DNA from: Gordionus sp. m RMFG-2023
Lineage: Eukaryota > Nematomorpha > Gordioida > Chordodea > Parachordodidae
DNA length: 64,000 nt
Direction of reading: 5' to 3'
NCBI RefSeq assembly: GCF_954871325.1
Contig: NC_088779.1
Coordinates: 19,284,846-19,348,845, forward strand
The position numbers were made by a program, and so were the translations under genes. The notes below the pieces were generated by a model. The model was given only the letters and a program-made list of their open reading frames with translations. It was not told where the DNA came from and searched no databases. This document shows, one piece after another, positions 33,888 to 45,800 of this stretch. How positions within the stretch are numbered: the first letter of the stretch is position 1; every line of letters starts with the position of its first letter.

Positions 33888-36800
33888 GTAAAATTCATCG
33901 TAAAATTGAAATATTATAAAAAAATTTACACTTTATAACATTTTATTTTAAATGTTTTAATTTTTTTTAAAATATCGAAACGGGTCATGTCCGGAATTGT
34001 ATAAATTTTTTTTAAAAAAAATAAATTTAGCATATATATGTTATTTAAAATAATTTTTTTTTTACAAGATCCTTCAAAAAATGCTTATAAACATGTGATA
34101 TGTGTGCCTTTAAAAACTTAAATTATATTATATAAAAATCAGAAAATCAATATTAATTTATATGTCTTTTCCCTTTTTTAAATTTGTAAGAGTAATTCGC
34201 GATGATTTAATTTAAAAATTAACCCCATTTTTCTTTTATATTCTGTGTAATTAATAATTCTACCCTTTTATCTATTCATTTTTAATTTTACTTTGTTTTA
34301 CCTGTAAACACAGGAAAATGAAACCAATAAGAAAAAACAGATCCAAGAGAACCGAAAGTCCAGGGGCCATTGGGGAAATTACACGGAATTCATATTGTCA
34401 TGTATAGGATTCTCTGTCGGAATAGGAAACGTTTGGAGATTTCCTTACATATGTTACGAAAATGGAGGAGGTTTTTAAAAAAAATATCTCATACTTACTT
34501 TTATTTTCAGTATTTATACATAAATGAGCCTATTCAGGCCGGGTCCTTTTATGCCCTTCGTCATCAACGAGGATGACCTTATAAAAACAATTTTATAACT
34601 AATTTAAATATTTGGAACCAGGTAGAAATAATCATTTTAATGGGAAAGATCACTTTTGAACGTTTTATCATTTACAAAGAATTTAATTTATTATTTGCAA
34701 AATATATAGGTGCCTTCTTGATCCCGTTCATGATAATATTGATCTTAATCGGAATACCGCTCTACTTTCTCGAATTAGGTCTTGGACAATTCACTAGGTT
34801 GGGCCCTCCCGGCGCTTTCAATTTGGTCCCTATGTGCATGGGTTAATTTACTTTAAATAATAAATTGCTTAGTTTTGTAAAATTATTGAAATTTAATTTA
34901 TATGATTATACTTGCAAATATTATGCCAGAGTTTACAATTCTTGAGATACCGGTCGATGCTCACAATATCGACCGACCATGGTTGATTGGCGATATCAAT
35001 TGTGGTATCGGTAAAAATAGGGTCGTGCATTTCTGCTCAAAATTCTAAAAAATAGATTATTTATGTCTTTTTTTAAGAATGTTCATCCTAACATATTAAT
35101 CAAATTTTTTTGTAAAAATTGTAATTTTTATGTATAAAAAAAATCATTTCCCTTCAAACTAAAACATTTCATTTTTCCATATAATTTTGTATTTTTTAGC
35201 ATTTAGAAATTTTCTTTTTCTTTTGGGGGGTATTTCTTTAAAAATAGTTAGCAATAGGAGAATAATTTTATTTAAAGCGTCTTTTTAATATATTTGTTTG
35301 TAATATACCAATTTATATAAAATTTAAATGCTATTTTATTAAAAATATCATTTATATATTTTTATAAAATAAATCATTATAAACAACTTAAAAATTTTTT
35401 TTTAATGCTTATTTAAAAAATCTATATTTTTTTTAAAGATTTTTTAACGAATATAAATCTTCAAATGCGCACTGAAGATTTTTTTTAAACCTTGTATTAT
35501 GTAAAATCATATTTTTATATTTGATTGGTTACATAGTACGATATTTTGAATTTTAAGTCTGTATTTTAAGGTTTTTTCTTTGAATTAAAGAAAGTAAGGA
35601 AGATTTTTTTTCAATGAAATATCTTATTTTAAATATCGGAACGCGCGCAATTTATATTAATTATTTCCTTTTTTTAAACGTTTTAAAAGGTATTGGGGTG
35701 GCTATGCTAATCGTTTCTGCCATAACAGGCATATATTATAACGTGGTCATGGCTTACACCTTGTTTTACACGTTCGCCTCTTTTCAAAAAGTACTACCTT
35801 GGACCCATTGTAATGGAGTGAGTTATTATTTTTTTTATGTCGATTTACCATTAGAAGCTTGCTTGGGGCGGGCCAATTTTGATAAAACGTGACTCTTATT
35901 TATAGTATGTCCCTTTATTTTCTTTACTTACCGAAAAAATAATTGATTCCGATTCAAGGTCGAAAGCCATATTTATTATAAAAAAATTTAAAAATTATCT
36001 CTAGCGATATGCAAAATACTTAATAAATAATCAACATTGTTAAGATTTTTTTTGAAACTTAAACAGTTTATATGATTTAATTTTAGCTATACAACACCCC
36101 AAATTGCTTTTTGCGAACCAATCAATCATTTCTATTTTCCGCAAATTCGACTAACAGTTCTTTACTGAATTCCTTGCAATATAATACCAGTCACATGATA
36201 AGTTCGAGCGAAGAGTATTGGTTGTAAGTCACCTGATTTTACATTTGTATCTATTAAAGATATATAACGTAATATTTTGAAATATGGCCATTTGGCATTG
36301 AAATTAATTTATATATATTTTTTAATCTAAACTTTTTTTAAATAATTTTTTTTAATTTAAAAGACTTTGCTCATTTTTGAATTGCAGGATACATTTTCAA
36401 TATTTTATATGTAAAAATAAAATAAATGATTTAAATAATATACGTATAATGATATATTTTCGATTCTTATTTATTGTACGTCATATTTTATGGCTAAATA
36501 TTATAATGTATTAAGTGTAAGATGTTTTTTTTATAAAGAATTGACCTTTTGATTTATATATTCATTCATCCGTTCCTTCATTTAAAGCAACATAAATAAA
36601 GATTGACTTTAAATCCAAGGTCAATAAAATGATAATATAAAAATTATAATTTGTTGTATTTACTACAGTTCTTGGTTATCTAATATTTTAGTTTAAAAAT
36701 AAGAGATTAAATTTTTTTGACTCACTTTGAGCAGAAAATAAGAACTTATTAATAATTTTATCTTAATCTTTATAGGACTTGGAATATCATTAAAAAATAA

Positions 36801-39800
36801 TCAATATTTTTAAATCAATTATAATATAAGTTTTGATAATTTAATGTTTGTAGATAACTTTTTACAATAATTATTTTATACACGACAATATTTTTTTTTT
36901 GTATTTTTAAAGCATTTATCAGCTATTTCACTTTTAATGCGAGTACTTATATTAGATTTAAGATGTTGCAATTTGGTAATCCGGCTCATTGATTGAAACT
37001 TACCGGTTTTCTCAGAGTTTGGAACCAAAACAAAAAAGAATCCAGGATATTATTTTTTAAATGTTTCGGTCAGATTTTTTTAAAACATGGGTTCTAATTA
37101 AGGTTCCTGGATTTGGCATCCGGTTCTAATCTCAGTTAATATGCAATCAATAAAGAATTTTTAAAGAATAAATCAGAATTCCATCGATAATACCATTTTA
37201 GTATTCTGCAATAAATAAACCTCGAAAACGGATCATATAATATATCGGTCCTGGTCCTGAATATTTTAAATCCGGTTTTATATCCAAAAATGTAGGAAAG
37301 GGTTCACTTTAGAGGGCTCCGGTTCCAAACTCTGGTTTTCCCAATAATTAAAGTATTAAGAGCCATGATGTATATTAATTTATGACACAAATATAGAAAT
37401 CGTGTATTAGATATCAATTCATCGTCCGGGATGCATGATTTAGGCTCTATAAAATGGGAGTTGGCTCTTTGTCTCTTACTCTCTTGGGCCATCGTATTTT
37501 TGACTCTTTCTAAAGGCATTAGCTCTGCCGGAAAAGTATGCCTATATTTTTAGTTACGCAAAGGCCTTGTTATTTATTATATACATAATTTAATTTAAAA
37601 AAGGACACTGTTAACCTAAGTTTTTTTGTTTCATTATTAATCTTGTTTTTATCTGTGGAAACATTTAATAATTATCATAAATTAAGGGAGATTTGAATGA
37701 TCAGACAAGGGACACAAATATCTTAAAAAAATTTAAAAAGTGATTTTAATGTCGGTTAGGATTAATCTTCTTATGAAATTAATAAATAAATTTGTATGTA
37801 TTATTATAATATTATACTCATAACGATTTTAGTGTAAGATTTTTTTAATAATAAATAATTGGAATTATTTTATCTTACAAAATTCTATTTTTAAAACTAA
37901 ACTTGTAATGTAACCTATGAAATTATATTTGATCACCAATTTAATTAGCATCCTCAGCCTCTATAATTAATGACATAACATCTTGTTTTTTTTAAACTAA
38001 ATTAAATCACCAGATATTATCTAAATATTAATTTTTTAAAATTTTTATTGCAACTTATGATGTAACCAAGAGTAAATTTTTGTACCAATCCCTAAGCCTT
38101 ACTTAAAATAACATTGATTTATGCCATATTATTATAAAAGTTAATGAAAATATCTTGCATCTATTATTTTCTTCCTGATTTTCTTCAATTAGGGCTAGAA
38201 AAATAAATAAATAAAAAAAATTTGTTTTTTAGGTCCGATACCTAACTTATTTTATTAATCATATTTTATGTTATTTCATTTTAACAGGCCATATATTTTA
38301 CAGCAACTTTTCCTTATGTCATATTAATGATTTTATTGGTTCGGGGTGTGACCCTAGATGGCGCTAAAGAAGGTATCATGTATTTTATCAAGCCACAATG
38401 GGGGAAATTGACCGAAATTAAAGTAGATAAATTTTTAATATTACATGGAAATATGAATATTTTGTTGATTATTTAAATTAAGAATTTTCAAAAATAAAAT
38501 ATTTCGGATTAATTTATGTATTCGGATTAGTAATTAAATCAAAATATGAAATCTAAATAAATTAAAATGATTGTTATTAAGTTTTTATTCAAAATATCAT
38601 GTATGAAAAGAATACCTTATATTTACATAAATTAAATTCGCTCGCCTAAAATAAAATTGACTAGGCAAAGGTACCATATTATTCTAAGAATTCATAAAAC
38701 ATAATAATTTTTAAAGGGATCAGAACTATCTGTGATCATCACGGGTTTTAAAGGGATAACTAAAAAAATTAGGGTTTTAAGTTAAGGAATGATAATACGG
38801 TATTATCACGTTTTAATCATGATAAAGAGGAATTTTATTTTACAAAGCGTTTTACGCGCTTTCGTTTTATTTCTTTTTAATTTTATTGTTATTTATTAAT
38901 TTTCAATGTTATTTTTTTGGCCTTATGAAATAACAATAAGATATGTCTAATATAGGGTATCAATCGATAGTTAATCAAAAGATCTATTCAAATGGAGATC
39001 TCTCCCCTTAATGGGTGAGTCTAGGTCTGGAGAGTGAGGAATATTTATATCAAAACAAAATATCGATATGGATATCAAATTATAGCTAATTTTAATATTT
39101 TTTGAATGAAAGTCTTCATTCTTGGTCTTTATGGATGGGTATGACTTGGTCTGGGGAGTGGATAGAGGGGGGGGGGAGCAAAAAAATAAACTTTTTGATA
39201 TAGATATCAAATAAAAGGTAATTAAAAATTTTTTTATAATAATAATCACTCATAGAAGGCGAGTCTAGGTCTTGTGGGGTCAGGAATATTTTTATCAAAA
39301 CAAAATATCGATATGGGTATCAAATAAAAGCTAATTTTAGTATCTTTTGACTGAAAGTATTCATTTTTTGTCTTGATGGGCATGACTTGGTCTGGGGTGA
39401 TGCATGGTGGGGGGGGGCAAAAAATAATTTTTATCAAATAAAAGGTAATTAAGATATTTTTTTATTTTAATAATAATAATCACTCATAGAGGGCGGGTAG
39501 GTCTTGGGGGAGAATATTTTTTCAACACAAAATATCGATATGTATCAAATAAAAGCCAATTTAAATATCTTTTGATTAGTATTCATTCTTGGTGTTGATA
39601 GGCATGAATTGGTCTGGGAGGGTGCATGGTGGTGGGGAGGGGGGTAGAAAAATAATTTTAAATAAAAGGTAATTAAAATATTTTTTATTGTAATAATAAT
39701 AATCTCATAGAGGGCAGGTTTAAGTCTTGGTGGGTCAGGAATATTTTTATCAACACAAAATATCGATATGGGTAAATAAAAGTTAATTTATATCATTTGA

Positions 39801-42800
39801 TTGAAAGTATTCATTCTTGGTGTTGTTAGGTATGACTTGGTCTGGAGGTTGGATGGTGAGGGGAGGGGGGGGGAAAGATAATTTTTTTTGATATGGGTAT
39901 CAAATAAAAGGTAATTAAATATTTTTTATTGTAATAATAATAATCCCTCATAACGGGCGGGTCTAGGTCTTGGGGGACAAAAATATTTTTATCAACACAA
40001 AATATCAATATGGGTACCAAATAAAACAATTTAAATATCTCTCGACTGTAATAATTATATTCTAAATAGGCGGGAGATTTTAAGTGGTCAGGAATATTTT
40101 CATAAACACAAAATATTGATATAGGAATCAAACAAAAGGTATTTGAAATATCTTTTGACTGAAAGTATTTATTATCTTAAAGGGTTGGACTTTATCTGCG
40201 AATGGGGGGGGGGGAGGTAAAATTAAAATTCATCAAATAAAAAGTAAATAAAAAACTTTGATTATATTAATATTATCAAGCTAAGTAGGCGTGTTAAGAT
40301 ACCATGAATATTATTATTAACACAAAACATCAATATGTGTATCAAATAAAAGTTAAATAAAACATATTTAGACCTTAATATTAAATATCGCTATAAGCAG
40401 GGGTCATATATAGTCAATGCTCTTTAAAAACTCATTATACCTTAATGATAAAATTATTTGCTCGCAACTTAATCTAAATAATTTTTAAATCTAAAATTTT
40501 AAACCATCAATTCTCAAATTTAAAAATAACATTATAAATTATTCTTATTACAGTTATAAACTATTATGCTTCTTTACAAGCAAATCATCCCTATTATTAT
40601 GCTTTATTTCAAACCATAAACATATTTTATTTTATTTGATAATTGAAATTTAAAATATAATTTTGAACAGTTATTTATTATTTACGCAAATAATATTTAA
40701 GTGACATTTTTTGGAACAATAAATCCCATTTTTAAAACATTGGCATCTTTTATTGTTGCAACTTTTTTGACAATTGCAAATTGATTTACAGTTAATTACC
40801 AGGTGCACTTCTTGATGCTGTTATTATGGAGATGGTCTTATTAGGAATGGTTAAATTGATAAATTTTATTGATTTATGAACGTTCGTTTTTAAAAATGGA
40901 GAATCAATATTTCACAAATTAGTTCCAACCCATAGTTTCTCGCCCTCTATTTGGATAATTTCGGCTTCAATATTTTTAGGGCATAGATTTGATCTATCAT
41001 TTTTATTTATTGGGATCAGTACGTGATCCCAATGGATAATTTTATTTTTGTAAACATTATCTTGCTTATTCCTATCCAGGCGCGTAACCAATGGGGGGGA
41101 AAGGGGGAAATTCCCCCCCCCCCATCGCAAATTTGACTATTTTCATAAATATCATTTTAAGCTAATAAAAATTTTATCCCCCCCCCCCAGACCCCCCCCA
41201 CCAATCAAAATTTTACAAATATTTGAATATCAATTTTCCAACATATTATTCAAAAATATTAATAAAATGTAAAAATATTTAGTCAAAGAGATTGAAATCA
41301 AACGATAATTTATAAATAAGGCTGAGCATGAAAAAAAGTAATGTGTCGTTAGCAGCGATATCATTATTGAATTCAATTGATCAATCAGAGTTTATCATTG
41401 CTGCTAGTTGCATCAATAAATTATTTTTAGCTCACTACTTTGTAGAAATTTACAAAAACCAAATTTAGATTTGGTTCAAGTTATTGATTTGGCGGAAAAT
41501 ATACATGAACAGGTAGATACAATAAGAATGAATGTAGATAAATATTTTCATAATATTTATCTAGACGTTGAATCGAAGGCTAAATTTTATGATATAATAC
41601 TAATTAAACCTCGTCTAGCACCTAGGCCATTATTGAGATGAAAATAAATATTGGCTCAACTGAAGAATATTATAAAATATCCATTTTCATCCCATTCTTA
41701 GATACTTTTTTATAGCAAATAAAAGTACGGGTTTTAGATAAAAAACAAGTCTTTAGCAATCTTCAAGTTTTATTACCCAAAGATCCTTCTTCATTTTCTA
41801 ATGCCACTATTGGTAAAATTAAATATTTAGAAAAATTTTATTCCTATGAGATTGATACTGAAATAAATTTAATCAGTGAATTCGAATTGTGGTATAAATA
41901 TTTATACGTTTAGCTATTTTACCTGAGCATGCTATTGATGCGCTCAATCGGTGTAAAGAAACCTTGGCTCAATTTCCTAATATTTCGAAGTTGTTTTATA
42001 TTCTTGCATGTTTGCCCATTACAACATGTACGAATGAAAGGACTTTTTCCAACTTGAGAAGGTTGAAAACATATTTACGAAGTACTGAATCTTGGCTAAA
42101 TGGGTTAGCTCTGTTAAATATACACAGAGATTTGGTTCCAAAGACAAACTAAATAATTAAAAATCTTGTATTTGATAAGAAGTTAAAAAAAAATTGTTAA
42201 TTTAATTATTTTCTAGTCAATATTATAAACTACTATTAGTATTTTCAATAAAAAAAATTATATTCTACTTATATTGTATGAGAATTTAAGCTGAGGCTAG
42301 TTTTTAAAGCAAATTTTATAAAAAAAATGACATTACACTTTATTTCAACTTTACATATAAATAAACCTTTACATTTAAAAAAACTTTATTAAATATAATA
42401 TACCTAACTTGAAATAATAAAAAAGAGGTTTGTAATATTCTATCCATAAGCACGAATTAGTAAATAATAGTTAAAAATAGAAATATAATATAGCTAAATA
42501 AGACCCGGCCAAAAAAATTTCCCCCCCCCCCCTATAAGAAAATCCTGGATACGCCACTGTTCCTATCTATTAAATATGTAATAAACGAAGGCAGTCTAGC
42601 TAAAATATTTTCGATGCTATTGCTTATTGAGTTTGTAGTATTTTTATCTCTCCATTATATTGTGTTGCCTATTTTATAGTTCGTTCTCTCCAAAAGAACA
42701 TATTCAATATTGTAAGATGATTCGTAGGAATTTCCCCTCTTTATTTTGTGAGAAATCACTATACCCTATGATAAAACCTTCAGCCACATCTTACAGCAAA

Positions 42801-45800
42801 ATTTATACCCTGTGTTAATTTTTTTTATCGAGATTAAAATACTTTTTGAATTTTGGAAAAGGAAATTCCATATCATCATTTTACAGGGATATTACTTTGT
42901 CGATATCTGTACCAAAATTATCTTCATTATCAATCTCTACTGTCGACATTTAAAAATTTTAATTTTTTTGAAAAATATATTTACAATGCATATTATTAAA
43001 TGTAAATTTCAAAATAAAATAAAAATATTATGATTTTATAATTAAACTATAAAATTATTATAATAATTTTTTGATATTTTTTTTAGGAGCTAGCCATCGC
43101 TCTTTTTATAAAAAAGGTAGCCCGCTAAAGTTTGTTACTAGAAGAAATAGCTATAGAATAAAACGCTACGTTAAGAACCCTGCAATTTAAATATTTCTGG
43201 TTCAGGATTGGAACCGAAAAAAGGATTTAAAAAATTGTTTTATCTTTATTCTTTTTTATTTCTTAAAATTCTATCCAAATGGAAATTTTGTTAATATGTT
43301 GAGGGTTGGCTACTAAAGAAAGACTAAGTAAGTTATTCTTAACAAGGTTTGTGTTTTGACAGAAAATTTATAAACATCCTAAATCTTAATTTATACTAAG
43401 GGAGATTAGGAATAAACGCATAGAAGATTTTGATCAAATAAATTTTATATTATGTAGGCCAACCACAACCATTAACACATTAAATTGCCATCTATCTATA
43501 ATTTTATGTGAAAGTTAATTTTAATAATATGCAGAATAAATATGTAGAATATATTTATTGATAAATAACGGACTTTCTTATTTGATAACCATATTCAATT
43601 TATATATTATGAAAATTTTAATTCTGATCACCTAATTTTTAGACCCGAATATTTACTGCTATTATTATAGTCTTTAGAGATTTCCATCACCTTATATTTG
43701 ATACTCATATCAAATTATTATTTTTAAACCCTCCCTCCTCCGGACCTAATCCAACCCATTAAAAGACCAAGAGTGAATACTATTATTTTAGTAGAAAAAT
43801 ATTTTAATAGTTTCTATTTTATAGTGATATCTATATTTTGTATTGATAAAAAATTTCCTGCCCTCCAAGACCTAAAGCCCATTTAGAGTTTAATTATTAT
43901 TACAATAAAAAAATATTTTAATAACCTTTTATTTGATGCCCTTATCAAAAAAATTATATTTGCCCCCCCCCCCCCTGACTATGCACCCTCTCAGACGAAT
44001 TCATATCCATCAACACCAAGAATGAATACTTTCAATCAAAATATATTTAAATTAGCTTTTATTTGATACTCATATCGTTTGTGTTGATAAAAATATTCCT
44101 GACACCCCAAGATTTACACCCGCCCTCTATGAATGATTATTATTATTGCAATTAAAAAATATTTTAATTACCTTATATTTGATAACAAAAAATATTATTT
44201 TTTTGTCCTCCCCCTTTATCCATGCTCCAGACCAAGTCATACCCATCAAGACAAAAAATAAATACTTTCAGTCAAAAGATATTTAAATTAGCTTTTATTT
44301 GATACCCATATCGATATTTTGTGTTGATAAAAATATTCCTCACCCAGACCTAGACTCGCCCATTAAGGGGGAGAGATTCACCTCCAGTTGAATAGATAAT
44401 TTGGTTAGCTATAGATTGATACCCAATATTAAACATATCTTATTTCATAAGGCCAAAAAAAATAACATTGAAAAAAAATAACAATAAATTTTTTTAAAAA
44501 ATAAAGAAAACGCGCGTAGAATGTGTTTTAAATTAAGATACTTCTATATCATGGTTCAAACATGATAATACCGTATAGTTCTTTATCCTTTAAAAAATTG
44601 AATTCTTAAAGGGATCCCTTTAAAACCCATGATGATCCGGATAGTTCTGATCCCTTTAAAAATTAAGACATATATATTCTAATTTAGAACCTTAAATAAA
44701 GGCAATACATGGTAAGTTTAAAACAATCTACCATTTCCTGTTTAAAATGTTTGCGAAATATAATAATATCAACAAAACAGGCTTCATTTAGCTGATCACT
44801 AATTATAACATAATTTTTTGGTAAAACCAAACAATTAAGTTTTCAAATTAGACAAGTATATCAAGTATTTTTTTAAATTGGTTCTTGTTATACTCTTGAA
44901 ATTTACGAGGATAGGCGATTTTATAAGAGCTTTCATATCTCTTTTAAAAAACATTTAGGTCTGGCGCGAAGCTGCCGGCCAAGTATTCTTCTCACTTAGC
45001 GTAGGCTTCGGCGGCATAATAGCGTTCAGTTCTTTTAATGCCTTCGATAACGATTGCCATCGGGATGCTTGGATAGTGAGTGTGGCCGATACCGTTACCA
45101 GCTTGTTGTCGGGCCTCGTTATATTTTCCGTGATGGGGTTCATGTCCAAGTACATGGGAGGCACAGACGAGTTCGGCAATTTCACGCCCCTACCTATCAC
45201 CGAGGTCGTCAAGAGTGGAGGTAATTCGTGGACATAAGAAGAAAATCGATAGGAAAAAAGGAGATGTGACTCATTATTTTCATTATTAAAATGGCGGCTA
45301 TTATTCATATACACTGATCTTAGACCATTGGAAATAGAGTCGTCTCTTCATTTTTTTGAATACATTTATCTAAATAAAGTATTAGTTATAATTAGTGCTG
45401 TAAGTGTTACTTCAAAAAGAAACTCGTTACGTCATAAAAATGTACACTTTACCGTTACTCGTTACCTTGTGAAAAAGTAATGCACGTTACTGAGAAAGTA
45501 ACGCGTTGTACTCGTAACTAGAAAACTTAAATATTATATATAAAAATTTCCTATATGTAATATAAATAAAATTATATATTATAGAGATTAGATCTTTTTA
45601 TAATAATATTTTTCCAATATTTGATATAAATAAAATTATACGAAAATAATATATTATGTGATAAGATTAATAAATTTTTTTTAACAACAATTTATTTTCA
45701 AAGTTTTGATCAGATAAGTGCTCTAACTGGCGCTGAGGATGGGAGGGTTGTATTATATTCAATAAATAAAATATTAATTGGGCGAACTTATTAAAAACTG

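Larger units (their letters stand above)
38705..44665. mobile_element. FB2: second foldback-like element, filling SLC6-A intron 7
   Basis: Ends read TAATTTTTAAAGGGATCAG and its inverse. About 285 bp of non-array inverted sequence (38705-38990; 44400-44665) leads into inverted arrays of a ~240-bp unit: about six on the left (39000-40380), about three on the right (43640-44400). The loop (40380-43640) carries hAT-B. It takes up 5961 of the 6536 nt of the intron. No clear target duplication and no transposase, so the class is inferred from shape. Sequence unrelated to FB1 as far as I can see. Confidence 0.7.

Noticed and set aside
37304-37519. 71-codon minus frame
   Set aside because: Shadow of SLC6-A exon 6 (TM4) on the opposite strand, running on into a MITE end.
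38971-40131. Minus frames with repeated PPPS/DLDSP text
   Set aside because: Translations of the FB2 array unit with its poly-G tracts.
42812-43033. 73-codon + frame in the FB2 loop
   Set aside because: Phe/Ile/Lys-rich translation of AT-rich DNA; no motif.
44955-45314. 119-codon minus frame
   Set aside because: Shadow of SLC6-A exon 8; the + strand gives clear SLC6 motifs.
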